Origin: Mesorhizobium neociceri
Lineage (GTDB): Bacteria; Pseudomonadota; Alphaproteobacteria; Rhizobiales; Rhizobiaceae
DNA: 64,000 nucleotides
Assembly: GCF_013520985.1 (NCBI RefSeq)
Contig: NZ_JACDTY010000005.1
Location: 248,001-312,000, forward strand
Direction of reading: 5' to 3'
The translations under genes were made by a program, and so were the position numbers. Below the pieces are notes generated by a model, which saw only the letters and a program-made list of their open reading frames with translations, had not been told where the DNA came from and did not search any database. Shown piece by piece: positions 7,583-16,231 of this stretch (the first letter of the stretch is position 1; every line of letters begins with the position of its first letter).

Positions 7583-9728
7583 TGAAGCGGCTCAGGAAAG
7601 TCTGGCGCACGCTGCGCACCCAGCGCCAGATCAGCGGCTCGCTGCCATGGCCGAAGCGGACGAAGACGCGGCTGCCGAGCAGCAGGTGCTTTTCGGCGCG
7701 CTCCGGCGCGACGTCGAACACGAACAGCCCTTCCAGCGTGCGCGGCTTGTCGCCGGCCTGGCCGCCGGAGCGCATCGCCACGGTGCCGCCGCCCTCGACG
7801 GAAAGCGCCAGGCTCGGCAGATCGAACTGTGCGGCCGGAACCTCGCGGCTGATATGGGCCGGCACCGGCGCGCCGGTCTCGCCGGCGTAGCGGACGTCGA
7901 CGCTGTCGGTGCGGGCGCGCACGAGGTCGACTTCGCTCTGCGGCACGATCACCCTCAACTGCGGCGTTGCGCTGGACACGACATAGCCGACCAGGTCGCC
8001 CTGGTTGAGGAAGCGTCCCGGCAGGTTCGCGGCCTTCGGCAGGATGAAGCGGCCGGCATCGTGGGCGCTGACCACCAGCCCGTCGCGACGTTGCTTCACC
8101 GAGGCGAGCACGCCGTCCATGTTCTTGATCTGCTCGAGGACGACGTCGGCCTCGACGCGGTCGGAAAACCGCACCGCCTCGTAGCGCAGTTGCAATTCGT
8201 GCCGCTGCGCCTCGATCAGCGCGACGCGGCCGCTGATGCCGGGATCTTCCAGCCGCAGCAGCGGCGTTCCCGCCGATACCATCGAATCCGGCGGGCTGAG
8301 GATCTCGGCAACGATGCCCGCTGTGTCGGCTCGCACTTCGGCGCGGTCGGGTATCCAGACGACACCCTGTGCCACCGTTCCGTAGGGCATGGGCACGAAC
8401 AGGATCAGCGTCGCCAGTCCGGCGACAGCGGTGCCGACCAGCGTTATGGCGCGGCCACGCTGGCCCTGTAGGCGCGGCGTCGTGGTCAGGAACTTCAAGC
8501 CCTTGAAGACCGGCATCACCACGGTACCGAAGACGGTGAATAGTGCCAGCAAGGTGCCGATGAAGAACAGCTTGGTGGCGACCAGCAGCGCGATGGTGAG
8601 GCTGAGCATGATGCGGTAGCAGAAAGACAGCACGGCATAGCCAAACAACCATTTGCGCTCGCCCGGCGCCGAGGCTGGATTGTCGATGTTGGCGATGCCC
8701 AGGCAATAGCGCTGCACCAGGTACCAGAAATAGCGGTTGGCGCGGGTGCCGAGATTGGGAACCTCGATCAGGTCGGCGAAGATGTAATAGCCGTCGAAAC
8801 GCAGCAGCGGATTGCCGTTGAAGAACAGCGTCGAGACGCCGCCGATCACCATGACGTTGAAGGCTGCGGCGCGCGCCAGGCCGGGCTCGGCGTTGACCCA
8901 GAAGATCATGGCGGCAGCGGCCAGCGCGAACTCGACCATGATGCCGGCGCTGCTGACGACGATGCGGCGCCATTTCTCGCGAAACGCCGTCGACGAGGTG
9001 GCGTCGACATAGGGCGCCGGCACGAAGATGAGCAGCATTATGCCGACTTCGTGCACCGCGCCACCCCAGGCCTTGGTGGCATAGGCGTGGCCGGCCTCGT
9101 GGAATGTCTTGACCAGCGGATAGATGGCGATGATCAAAGCGACGTTGCCGGCGCTGAGCAGGCGGTCCGATGCGTCGGAGGTAAGCTCAGCCCAGTGCAG
9201 CACCGCCAGCGCGATGCCGGTTCCGACCAGCGCCAGCCAGGCGAGCAGCCCATAGACGGTGAACAGCGGCCGCACCAGCGGCATGGTAAGATCGAGCCAG
9301 CGGTCGGGATCGAACAGCGGCAGGCGCAGCGCCATCGGGTTGCGCAACCTGTTCATCACCTCATTGCGCGCCTGCTTGGCCGAGCGGTCGCTCAGTTCCT
9401 GGAAATCGGGCGGCAGTTCGCCCTGCAGAAGGTCGGACGCATGCAGTTCGGCCAGCAGATGGATGGCTTCGTCCTGCGTCGGCGGATCGTCGCCGGCGCG
9501 GCGTCCGACGAGATCCCAGATTTCGTGCAGCGTGCGCCGGCCGTCCATCAGCGAGATCATCAGATTAGCCGATGCCGACAGGCGGTGGAAACGTCCGGTC
9601 TGGTGGTCCTGCAAGACGTACCAGATCTCGCCGCGGAATTTCTGCCGGTGGATTTCAGCGTGCCGGCGCAATCTCAGCTTAAGCTCGGCGACGCGGTACC
9701 AGGACGGGCTGAACAGCGACTTAGCCAT
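7575..9728 (-). CDS. PqqD-like / site-2 protease (M50) / HlyD fusion membrane protein
   Basis: Protein of 717 residues with three parts. Residues about 28-108 resemble PqqD, the winged-helix RiPP recognition element: a beta-rich start, RLSASANLMISLMDG, then RTLHEIWDLVG and a final helix ending in DLLQGEL. Residues about 150-450 form a polytopic membrane zinc protease of the M50/S2P type, with the zinc-binding HEAGH (210-214) and the second motif NGNPLLRFDG (304-313) supplying the third ligand Asp. Residues about 460-640 form an adaptor-like segment with lipoyl halves flanking a short coiled coil, as in HlyD. The catalytic residues are complete, so it may cleave a peptide or signal within the membrane. 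It overlaps the SecA-like gene by 8 bases and follows the GAF-HlyD gene by 39. Role in processing or gating export of the giant protein is inferred. Confidence 0.88.
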   Translation of the reverse strand: MAKSLFSPSWYRVAELKLRLRRHAEIHRQKFRGEIWYVLQDHQTGRFHRLSASANLMISLMDGRRTLHEIWDLVGRRAGDDPPTQDEAIHLLAELHASDLLQGELPPDFQELSDRSAKQARNEVMNRLRNPMALRLPLFDPDRWLDLTMPLVRPLFTVYGLLAWLALVGTGIALAVLHWAELTSDASDRLLSAGNVALIIAIYPLVKTFHEAGHAYATKAWGGAVHEVGIMLLIFVPAPYVDATSSTAFREKWRRIVVSSAGIMVEFALAAAAMIFWVNAEPGLARAAAFNVMVIGGVSTLFFNGNPLLRFDGYYIFADLIEVPNLGTRANRYFWYLVQRYCLGIANIDNPASAPGERKWLFGYAVLSFCYRIMLSLTIALLVATKLFFIGTLLALFTVFGTVVMPVFKGLKFLTTTPRLQGQRGRAITLVGTAVAGLATLILFVPMPYGTVAQGVVWIPDRAEVRADTAGIVAEILSPPDSMVSAGTPLLRLEDPGISGRVALIEAQRHELQLRYEAVRFSDRVEADVVLEQIKNMDGVLASVKQRRDGLVVSAHDAGRFILPKAANLPGRFLNQGDLVGYVVSSATPQLRVIVPQSEVDLVRARTDSVDVRYAGETGAPVPAHISREVPAAQFDLPSLALSVEGGGTVAMRSGGQAGDKPRTLEGLFVFDVAPERAEKHLLLGSRVFVRFGHGSEPLIWRWVRSVRQTFLSRFNV

Positions 9729-9767
9729 GTCAGCACCAGGCTACTCGTGACACGGGCTGGCTCATGG

Positions 9768-11651
9768 TCACGGCATCCAGCGCCAGCTGGCCAGGCGCCA
9801 CCACTCGATCACCGGCCGCATCCATATCGAGACCAGCCGGCGCTCGTCGATCGCGATTTTGGCGACGCCGATCATACCGGGGCGCAGCCGCGGCGATGCC
9901 TTGGTCAGGCTGCCCTCGACCTGGAAGAGGTTCTTGCCGTCCTTGGCCTGCGCAACCGGCGTGATCTTGCCGATGACGACATCGAAATGCTCTTCCGGCA
10001 GCGAGGCGAAGATGACTTCTCCCGTCTGGCCTTCGCTGACGTCGGCGATCTGGCGCTCGTCGACTTGCATGACAACACGGTAGTCGGTCAGTGGTGCGAT
10101 TTCGTAAAGCAACTCGCCGCGGCTGACCGAGCCGCCGATGCGCTGGCTGAGGTCGCCGGAGACGATGAGGCCGTCGAACGGCGCCACGATCCGGGTGCGG
10201 GCGATCTGTTCGTCGATCAGCTTGAGCTGCGCGTCGGCCTGGTCGATCTGGCTCTTGACGACATTGATGGTGGCCGGCTGGCGGGTCGCCAGCGCCTTGT
10301 CGTATTCAAAGCTGTATTGCTGGCGCTGGGTTGCCCAGCGCAGACGCTCGAGCGCCAGTTCACGGTCCTCGAGCGTCGCCAGTTCGTCGCCGGATTTGAC
10401 CACATCGCCGGCGCGCGCCTTGGCCTCCTGGATGAAGCCGTCATAGGAAGAGATGACGGCGCGGCGGACCGAACCTTCGATCTGGGCGTCGGCATTGACG
10501 CGGTAGGTATCGGTGGCGAAGTAGCCGAAGGCGGCGGCTGCCGCCAGGGCGATCGCAGCGAGCTTGCGCCCGGTATAGCCTGGCCCGAGTAACCGCTTGA
10601 CCTGTTGCCACAGCGATTCCGCGGCCTTGGTGATCAGCCAGCGATCGTTCAGCCGTTTCTCATTGAGGATCGGACCGATGGCGGTGGCGATCATGTCGAG
10701 GATCTGCGCGATCTCGGCCTCGAAAGCGTGGCCGTGCCGGCGTTCGAAGGTGACGGCGCCGATGAAGGCATCGACGACGAACATTGGTACGGTGAGAACC
10801 TGTCCGCCATGCTGGAGCCGGGAGACCTCACCATGAGCGTGGGTGGCAATCGGTTCGTCGGCGCGGGTCGGATAGAGGATCGAGCAGCGCTGGTCGATGG
10901 CCTCGTCCATGGCCGCGCCAATAGCGCGCACGAGGCCCATCTGGCGGCCAAATTGCGCGGTGTGCGAAATGGCGGCGACGCGGGCCGCACCGCGGCGGAC
11001 AAAGCCGATACTGACGCGGGCGCAGTCGAAGCGAATGGCCAGCTCGGTAGCGGCCGCCATGCAAGCGGGACCGAAGCGCTGGTGATCGAGAACCGACGCG
11101 ATCAGGTCGAGCGTGGCGCGCGAACGGTCGAGCTGGCGCACATTGGTGCTGGCGCGCTGGCCGCGCAGATGGTCGCGCAGCCAGGCCGAGCCCCACTGGA
11201 TCTGGCGGATAGCGGCCCGCATCGCGTCCTTGGCCTGCGACTGCTTGGCGACGTCGATGCCGACCGCGACCACGGCGATGATGGTATCATCAAGCAGGAC
11301 CGGAAAGGCGACCGACGGCCTGGCGCCGGACTCGGCGGTGGCGCCACGCGCCACGGCGCGGCGTTCGGTGAGCGCCAGTTCGGTCGTGGCCTTAAGGTCG
11401 GCGGCTTCGTCACCAACTTCGGGCCACGCCGACAAAAGCCGGAACCCGCCCGGCGCCTCGACGCGCACGATGCCCTTCGTCGCGCCGGGGATCATGCTGC
11501 ATTGCAAGGCGAGCCAGGCGGTTGCGAGGTCTTCGGACGTGCCTGCTTCGGAAAGCCGCTTCCAGAGCGCCGGCGCCAGCAGCGTCAAGGAGCTGGCGGA
11601 CGAGGCATCCTCCGCCATGCCTGCATCGTCGCTCTGCGTGACTTTGGCCAT
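9768..11651 (-). CDS. GAF-GAF-TM-HlyD adaptor protein
   Basis: Protein of 627 residues combining sensing and adaptor domains. Residues about 40-160 and 180-330 look like two GAF domains (the second contains FDCARVSIGFVRRGAARVAA and VPMFVVDAFIGAVTFERR). A single transmembrane helix follows (about 363-379, KLAAIALAAAAAFGYFAT). Residues about 385-600 are an HlyD-type periplasmic part: a lipoyl half (GSVRRAVISSYDGFIQEAKA), a coiled coil, a second lipoyl half (IVAPFDGLIVSGDLSQRIGG) and a beta-barrel ending with LRPGMIGVAKIAID. The topology puts the GAF domains in the cytoplasm and the adaptor in the periplasm. The ligand of the GAF domains is unknown. It lies 11 bases after the DUF3467 stop and precedes the S2P fusion, so it should be part of one complex or pathway with them. 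Confidence 0.88.
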   Translation of the reverse strand: MAKVTQSDDAGMAEDASSASSLTLLAPALWKRLSEAGTSEDLATAWLALQCSMIPGATKGIVRVEAPGGFRLLSAWPEVGDEAADLKATTELALTERRAVARGATAESGARPSVAFPVLLDDTIIAVVAVGIDVAKQSQAKDAMRAAIRQIQWGSAWLRDHLRGQRASTNVRQLDRSRATLDLIASVLDHQRFGPACMAAATELAIRFDCARVSIGFVRRGAARVAAISHTAQFGRQMGLVRAIGAAMDEAIDQRCSILYPTRADEPIATHAHGEVSRLQHGGQVLTVPMFVVDAFIGAVTFERRHGHAFEAEIAQILDMIATAIGPILNEKRLNDRWLITKAAESLWQQVKRLLGPGYTGRKLAAIALAAAAAFGYFATDTYRVNADAQIEGSVRRAVISSYDGFIQEAKARAGDVVKSGDELATLEDRELALERLRWATQRQQYSFEYDKALATRQPATINVVKSQIDQADAQLKLIDEQIARTRIVAPFDGLIVSGDLSQRIGGSVSRGELLYEIAPLTDYRVVMQVDERQIADVSEGQTGEVIFASLPEEHFDVVIGKITPVAQAKDGKNLFQVEGSLTKASPRLRPGMIGVAKIAIDERRLVSIWMRPVIEWWRLASWRWMP

Positions 11652-11662
11652 TTTCCGGGCAG

Positions 11663-11983
11663 CTACTCGACGATGAGGGACCCGTAGCGGGATTCATGTT
11701 CGCGCAGCACACCGCCGAGCACGGTCCACAGGCGCTTGGCCGCGAGCGGCGTCAGGATGATGCGATTGGACAGTTCCACCGAAACCGAGCCGCCGTCCTC
11801 GACGTTCCAGGTGCGGTTGGTACCGAAAAACAGATCGACCTGCTCGCGCGTGCCTTGAACGTTGACGACGTTGGCGAAATGGGTAGCCATCTGGTCTTCC
11901 AGCCACTGGACGCCCTTGCGCTCGGTGTTCTTGTCTGGCGCTGCAGATTTTGCCGCCTTTGCCGATGCTGCTGCCTTGGCCAT
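11663..11983 (-). CDS. DUF3467 family small protein
   Basis: Predicted protein of 106 residues. After an Ala/Lys-rich, probably disordered tail (MAKAAASAKAAKSAAPDKN) comes a compact beta-rich domain with FANVVNVQGTREQVDLFFGT and ILTPLAAKRLWTVLGGVL, the pattern of the DUF3467 family, whose biochemical role is not established. I use the ATG at 11983 because GGGAGAA precedes it at good spacing; the open frame continues upstream to 12121 but with arginine-rich, non-coding-looking sequence. It is the first gene of the leftward export-type operon, 11 bases before the GAF-HlyD gene. No signal peptide is seen, so it should be cytoplasmic. Family call is good; function unknown. Confidence 0.85.
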   Translation of the reverse strand: MAKAAASAKAAKSAAPDKNTERKGVQWLEDQMATHFANVVNVQGTREQVDLFFGTNRTWNVEDGGSVSVELSNRIILTPLAAKRLWTVLGGVLREHESRYGSLIVE

Positions 11984-12246
11984 TTGTTCTCCCACACTTT
12001 GTCGCCGTTGCCTGAAAACCGCGGCCGAAACCACGATTATCGTATGCACTGCCGGTTCTAATCTTTCTCGCCCCCGAGAAAGGCGCCGGTCCTGTTTCAG
12101 GCGGCGCGCCCGGCCAAACAATAGTTCAAATAAGACTGGACCGAAAGCGGTCTTCGCGGCGCACGTCCCGAAACAAGTCGCTACAGTTAGCGGTTACAGT
12201 TACCGGGCTTGCGCACCAGCATGACCCCGGAAATGCGGTTCTCGCA
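11984..12246. other. Gap upstream of the DUF3467 operon with a direct repeat
   Basis: This 263-base gap lies between the outer-membrane protein stop and the DUF3467 start and should hold the promoter of the leftward operon. TACAGTTAGCGG (12182-12193) is repeated as TACAGTTACCGG (12195-12206), a 12-base direct repeat with one mismatch and 13-base spacing. A small hairpin, GACCG-AAAG-CGGTC (12139-12152), lies between the repeat and the gene. No convincing -35/-10 pair was identified and no coding sequence is seen. Confidence 0.4.
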
Positions 12247-13551
12247 CTAGAAATGATAGGCGAGACCGACCGTGCCGGTCAGCAGCGACGGCTTCAGTTC
12301 GTTCTGGTTCGGCTGGCTGTTGGCGACGGTGAAGCCATCGACCGCCTTGGTGTAAAGGCCTTCCACGCGCAGGCTCAGGTTGTCGGTCAAGGCGGCTTCG
12401 ACGCCGGTGCCGATCTGGTAGCCCGACAATGTCTTGCTGCCGCCGCCGTCGAGGCCGAAGAACTCTTCATTGGCCTTGACCATCAGGCCGGCAAAGCCGC
12501 CCTTGGCATAGACTAGGGTCGAGGGCGTGGCGAAGTACCCGGCGCGCGCCGTCAGTGCGAAGACGCCCTGGACGGTGCCGAACAGTTTTGGCGCGGTCGG
12601 ATCGGACGAATTCTGCGCCGGATCCTCGAACTTCAAATCGACATAGTCGGCACTGGCTTCAACGCCGAGCAGATAGGACGAGCCAAGCACGAAATTGTAG
12701 CCGGCAAAGACACCGCCGCCGAAGCTCTGCGCGCCATACGGGCCGGCGGTCGAGCCGGCCACGGCGACGTCGAGATGCATGACACCGAAATTGTAGGAGC
12801 CGTCGAGGCCGGCATAGAAGCCGTTCCAGTTCATGTCGGGGGCGGCCTCGACTGGATAGGCGGAGCCTCTGTCGGCGTTAAAGCGGTAGGACAGGCCGGC
12901 CGTCACCAGGAGATAATGCGGATCGAAGGATTCGCCGTCGGTATCAAGGGTGAACTTGTCGGTCGCCTGATAGTAGTTGGCCTCGATGCGGCCGGTCAGG
13001 TTGCCGAACAGGAAGGTTTCGGCGCCAACACCGATTTCGGCAGCACCGACGGTCTTGCTGGCGGTGCCGGTAAAGCCCTCTTCGGCTTCGAGCTTGATGC
13101 CGGCATAGCCGAGACGGCCATAGATCAATGTCTGGGGCGTTATCAAATAGCCGAGGCGGCCCGACGCCGAATAGATTGAGTCGGCCTTGACCAAGGTTCC
13201 GAGACCGCCGGACGAGAATGGCGAGTAATCGGAGTCGATTTGCGTATAGTCCAGTTCGAAACCGGCGACCCAGCGATCGGAGAACTGGTAGTCGAAACCG
13301 CCATGCACGCCGTAAGCAAAGTCCTCGGCGCCAAAGTTATAGCTAACCGTGGCGTCGCCAGGGAGCACCGGAAGCTGATCGTAGCCCATATTGCCGAAGG
13401 CGCCGCCGGCGTGGGCGCCGATGAAAAACCCGGTCCAGGACGGTCCGCTGACCTCCGCCGCCGGCGCGACGGTGTCGGCAGCCTGTGACAGCGAGGAGGC
13501 GCAAAGAAGTGCAGCGACGGCGGCCGATGCTGCAAACAGACTGCGAACCAT
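12247..13551 (-). CDS. Duplicated Omp25/RopB-like outer-membrane beta-barrel protein
   Basis: Protein of 434 residues with a signal peptide (MVRSLFAASAAVAALLCASS, cleavage about residue 24 at QAAD). The mature part is two Omp25-like units in tandem. The first opens with PSWTGFFIGAHAGGAFGN and ends with TAGLSYRFN; the second opens with MNWNGFYAGLDGSYNFGV and ends with GTVGLAYHF, with a terminal Phe expected for recognition by the BAM machinery. Ordinary rhizobial Omp25/RopB proteins contain one such unit of about 200 residues. GGGGAGAG upstream of the ATG at 13551 serves as the ribosome-binding site. It is transcribed in the same direction as the SecA-like operon but separated by 263 bases. 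Whether it is a structural protein or an outer-membrane component for the giant protein cannot be decided from sequence. Confidence 0.88.
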   Translation of the reverse strand: MVRSLFAASAAVAALLCASSLSQAADTVAPAAEVSGPSWTGFFIGAHAGGAFGNMGYDQLPVLPGDATVSYNFGAEDFAYGVHGGFDYQFSDRWVAGFELDYTQIDSDYSPFSSGGLGTLVKADSIYSASGRLGYLITPQTLIYGRLGYAGIKLEAEEGFTGTASKTVGAAEIGVGAETFLFGNLTGRIEANYYQATDKFTLDTDGESFDPHYLLVTAGLSYRFNADRGSAYPVEAAPDMNWNGFYAGLDGSYNFGVMHLDVAVAGSTAGPYGAQSFGGGVFAGYNFVLGSSYLLGVEASADYVDLKFEDPAQNSSDPTAPKLFGTVQGVFALTARAGYFATPSTLVYAKGGFAGLMVKANEEFFGLDGGGSKTLSGYQIGTGVEAALTDNLSLRVEGLYTKAVDGFTVANSQPNQNELKPSLLTGTVGLAYHF

Positions 13552-13582
13552 TCAAGTCTCTCCCCATAAGCGCCATCTTGCG

Positions 13583-13598
13583 AGTATCACGCGATACT
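13583..13598. promoter_or_regulatory. Inverted repeat in the outer-membrane protein leader
   Basis: AGTATC-ACGC-GATACT is a perfect 6-4-6 inverted repeat, 32 bases upstream of the outer-membrane protein start. With the promoter proposed at 13635-13643 it would lie in the 5' untranslated RNA or act as an operator. It is the only clear symmetric element in the divergent gap. Confidence 0.4.
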
Positions 13599-13634
13599 GA
13601 AATGTGCCAAAAAAATGGTTCGGGGATCGGGCCG

Positions 13635-13643
13635 ATTATATCA
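13635..13643 (-). promoter_or_regulatory. Extended -10 promoter element for the outer-membrane protein gene
   Basis: On the minus strand the sequence reads TGATATAAT, a perfect -10 hexamer with the TGn extension, about 84-92 bases upstream of the ATG at 13551. No good -35 hexamer is visible at the usual distance, which extended -10 promoters tolerate. The surrounding stretch is clearly more A/T-rich than the rest of the window. Confidence 0.45.
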
Positions 13644-13775
13644 GCTTGATTTACACTGTGCTGTATCTGCAACAATACGATTTGCTATCCTGCCGCGGCA
13701 GCCCAGCTGGCAGACGGTGACGGAAGCTGGAAAACGGATGACGGTTGGTCGGCGCGACTCAGGCAAGAATCGGAC

Positions 13776-14798
13776 GTGACACACCCTGATCCCTTACGGC
13801 ATGTCGACCGCTTCCTCGAAACCGAGATCGAGGCGCGGGCCTTGGCGCTTGCCTTTTCGCACGGCTTGATCGACCGGCTCGCCGGCCAGCAGTCGGCCGA
13901 TCGAAGCGAGCTTGCCGGGCTGGCCGGGATGCCTGAAACCGCTTTCGTCTTCTTTCTCCAGTTGCTGGCAGGCAATGGCGTGATTCGCGGCGGCGACGCG
14001 GTCCGCCTGACCGCGGATTTCCGCGACGCGCTCGCCCATCGCGATTTGCTCGAGGCCAAGCTCTGGTTCGCCAATCTGGTCGCGCCGGACGTGCATGGGC
14101 TTTTTGCCGAGCTTTTGTCCGACATCCCTGAGTTCATGGCGCGCGCGGCAGTGTTCGAGCTTTTCCGCTATGACCGCTGCCTCGAGGTGACGCCGGAAAA
14201 CCTTGATGCCGCGGCGCAATGGGTGGGCTACACGACGACGCTCAGCCGATACGAGGCGCCGGCCTGTCTCGACCGGCTCGATCTCGCGCAGAGCAGCCGC
14301 GTCCTGGATGTCGGCGGCAACAGCGGCGAATTCGCCCGGCAGATCTGCGAGCGCAACGCGACCATCGAGGCGACCGTTTTCGACCTGCCCGTCGTCTGCG
14401 CGCTCGGGCGCCGCCATGTCGCGGCATCGCCGCAAGCCGCACGGATCGCATTCTGCGAGGGTGACCTCCGGCGCGATCGCCTGCCTGCGGGCCATGATTT
14501 CATCAGCTTCAAGTCGGTCTTGCACGACTGGCCGAAGGACGAAGCCGCCGCCTTCATCGGCAAGGCGGCCGAAGCGCTCGAGCCTGGCGGCAAGATGGTG
14601 ATCTTCGAGCGCATGCCGATCGAACTGAAGGGCGCCAGGCTGCCTTATTCGATGGTCGCCAACCTCGTCTTCCTGCCGTTCTTCCGCAGCCCGGATTTCT
14701 ACGTGGGCGAACTCGACCGGCGCGGCTTCGCCGACATCGCCGTCCAGTCCGTGGGCATCGAGATGCCGTTCGCCCTCATCACCGCGAGAAAGCCATGA
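13776..14798 (+). CDS. SAM-dependent O-methyltransferase-like protein
   Basis: Protein of 340 residues, GTG start. The N-terminal 140 residues are helical and resemble the dimerisation/winged-helix part of small-molecule O-methyltransferases (LIDRLAGQQSADRSELAGLA). The C-terminal part is a Rossmann-type methyltransferase with SAM motif I VLDVGGNSGEFARQI, an acidic second strand (ATVFDLPVVC) and the family signature SVLHDWPKDEA, where the His is normally the catalytic base. EPGGKMVIFE follows as expected. It heads the rightward operon; its stop overlaps the next start as ATGA. The acceptor is unknown. Given the neighbouring kinase-like and radical SAM genes, a small-molecule or peptide tailoring role is plausible but inferred. 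Confidence 0.88.
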   Translation: MTHPDPLRHVDRFLETEIEARALALAFSHGLIDRLAGQQSADRSELAGLAGMPETAFVFFLQLLAGNGVIRGGDAVRLTADFRDALAHRDLLEAKLWFANLVAPDVHGLFAELLSDIPEFMARAAVFELFRYDRCLEVTPENLDAAAQWVGYTTTLSRYEAPACLDRLDLAQSSRVLDVGGNSGEFARQICERNATIEATVFDLPVVCALGRRHVAASPQAARIAFCEGDLRRDRLPAGHDFISFKSVLHDWPKDEAAAFIGKAAEALEPGGKMVIFERMPIELKGARLPYSMVANLVFLPFFRSPDFYVGELDRRGFADIAVQSVGIEMPFALITARKP

Positions 14799-16231
14799 AC
14801 CGGGCGCCCATCGTCGCGATTTCAGGCCATCCAGGCAGCGGCAAGACCTCGCTGACCAAGGCGCTGCAGAAACGGCTAGGCGTGCCGGCGCTGCACTATG
14901 ACGATTTCGAGATGGTCACCAGCCTGCCGCCGGAAAAGATCAGGGACTGGATCGAGCGCGGCTCGGACTATGACGAGATCATGCTGGAGCCGCTGGTGCG
15001 GGAGTTGAACCGGCTTGCCGAGGCGACGCCGCGTCCGAAATGCGTGCTGCTCGACACACTGCTTGGGCGCGCGCACGCCGCCACCGGCAAGCTCATTGAC
15101 ACGCTGATCTGGGTCGACACGCCGGCCGATATCGCGCTGGCCCGCAAGATCGGCGAGGCCGCCGGCAGGGCGCGCGCGACGCCGGGAGAAGCGCCGGCCT
15201 TCATGGGCTGGCTGGACTCCTATCTCCGGCACTACACGGATTTCATCGCCGGCACCTATGCCGTGCAGAGCGAGCGGGTGCGGCCGGCCGCAGACATAAT
15301 CATGGATGGCCGCGCGCCGGTGGCGCAGCTGGCCGACGAGGCGATGGTAGCGATCCTGCAGCGGATCGAACTGTTCGCCAAAGCGCAGGATCCGAAACAG
15401 ACGCCGATCGAAGCGCCGGGCAGGCGCATGCTGGCGCTGATCGAGGAGCTGAACTGCCCGTTTGGACTGGAGCGCTCGGCCAAATTCGGCGATGGCGAGA
15501 TCAACGAGGACCGCTTCCTCGCCATCGTGCACAAGGATTCGCTCGGCCCAGATGCCAAAGCCGGGCTAGCCCGCATCGCCCGCGCGCTGGCGCTGCCGGA
15601 AGCAATGCTTGCCATGTTGAGTGAGCACTTGGCCGAGGCCGAGATCGTGCATTTCGGTTATGAGGGCGGCAAGGCCGGCCTCTACAAGATCTATGTCGAG
15701 TTTTCCGGACGGGTGCGACGCGGCCTGACGAAAGGCGCCGTGGCCGCCACCGAACTGGTCCACGTCGCCGTGAAATGGCGGCCCGACGATCCGCAATCGG
15801 CACGCGTTTCACGCTATTTCTGGCCAGCGGAGGCGCGCGGGGTCGCGGCGATCAGGAGCCGGCTCGGCAAGCTGCACCCCGATGGCGGCGCATTGCCTTC
15901 CGTCGATGCGGCTTTCGACATGATCGAGGCGGCGCTTCCCCACTGCCCGGAAGACCGGATTTTCTTCATGGAGGTGCGCGAAGACGGTTCGCCGCGGCAG
16001 TCCTTCGACATCAACTTCTATTCGGCCGGCCTCGAGGTCGAGGCGGTTGAGCAGGCGATCAGACGCCTTGGCAACGCCTACGATATTAAGCCGGCTAAGT
16101 TAGACGCGTTCCTGTCGCGCATCGCTCGCCAGCCGCTCGGCCATCTGTCCGGGGGTCTGGGTCGAAACGGCCAGGATTTCGCCACGCTCTATTTCGGCGC
16201 CGCAGCGAGAAAAGGGGCAGGCCGTGGCTGA
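14795..16231 (+). CDS. P-loop kinase-like protein fused to an uncharacterised C-terminal domain
   Basis: Protein of 478 residues. Residues 1-200 resemble a P-loop nucleoside-kinase fold: Walker A GHPGSGKTS (11-19), ALHYDDFEM shortly after as in uridine-kinase-like enzymes, and VLLDTLLGRAH with IWVDTPADIALARKI. From about residue 205 to the end is a separate domain I do not recognise, with an alternating strand pattern (HFGYEGGKAGLYKIYVEF, LVHVAVKWR, SFDINFYSAGLEV, DFATLYFG). The last part of this domain matches in pattern the protein encoded next. It overlaps the upstream methyltransferase (ATGA) and the downstream gene (8 bases), so all three are translationally coupled. The phosphorylated substrate, if any, is unknown. 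Confidence 0.75.
   Translation: MNRAPIVAISGHPGSGKTSLTKALQKRLGVPALHYDDFEMVTSLPPEKIRDWIERGSDYDEIMLEPLVRELNRLAEATPRPKCVLLDTLLGRAHAATGKLIDTLIWVDTPADIALARKIGEAAGRARATPGEAPAFMGWLDSYLRHYTDFIAGTYAVQSERVRPAADIIMDGRAPVAQLADEAMVAILQRIELFAKAQDPKQTPIEAPGRRMLALIEELNCPFGLERSAKFGDGEINEDRFLAIVHKDSLGPDAKAGLARIARALALPEAMLAMLSEHLAEAEIVHFGYEGGKAGLYKIYVEFSGRVRRGLTKGAVAATELVHVAVKWRPDDPQSARVSRYFWPAEARGVAAIRSRLGKLHPDGGALPSVDAAFDMIEAALPHCPEDRIFFMEVREDGSPRQSFDINFYSAGLEVEAVEQAIRRLGNAYDIKPAKLDAFLSRIARQPLGHLSGGLGRNGQDFATLYFGAAARKGAGRG

Noticed and set aside
7336..8973. A 545-codon minus-strand frame within the S2P fusion
   Set aside because: It overlaps the PqqD-S2P-HlyD gene in another frame and is Arg/Gly-rich, a shadow of high GC coding.
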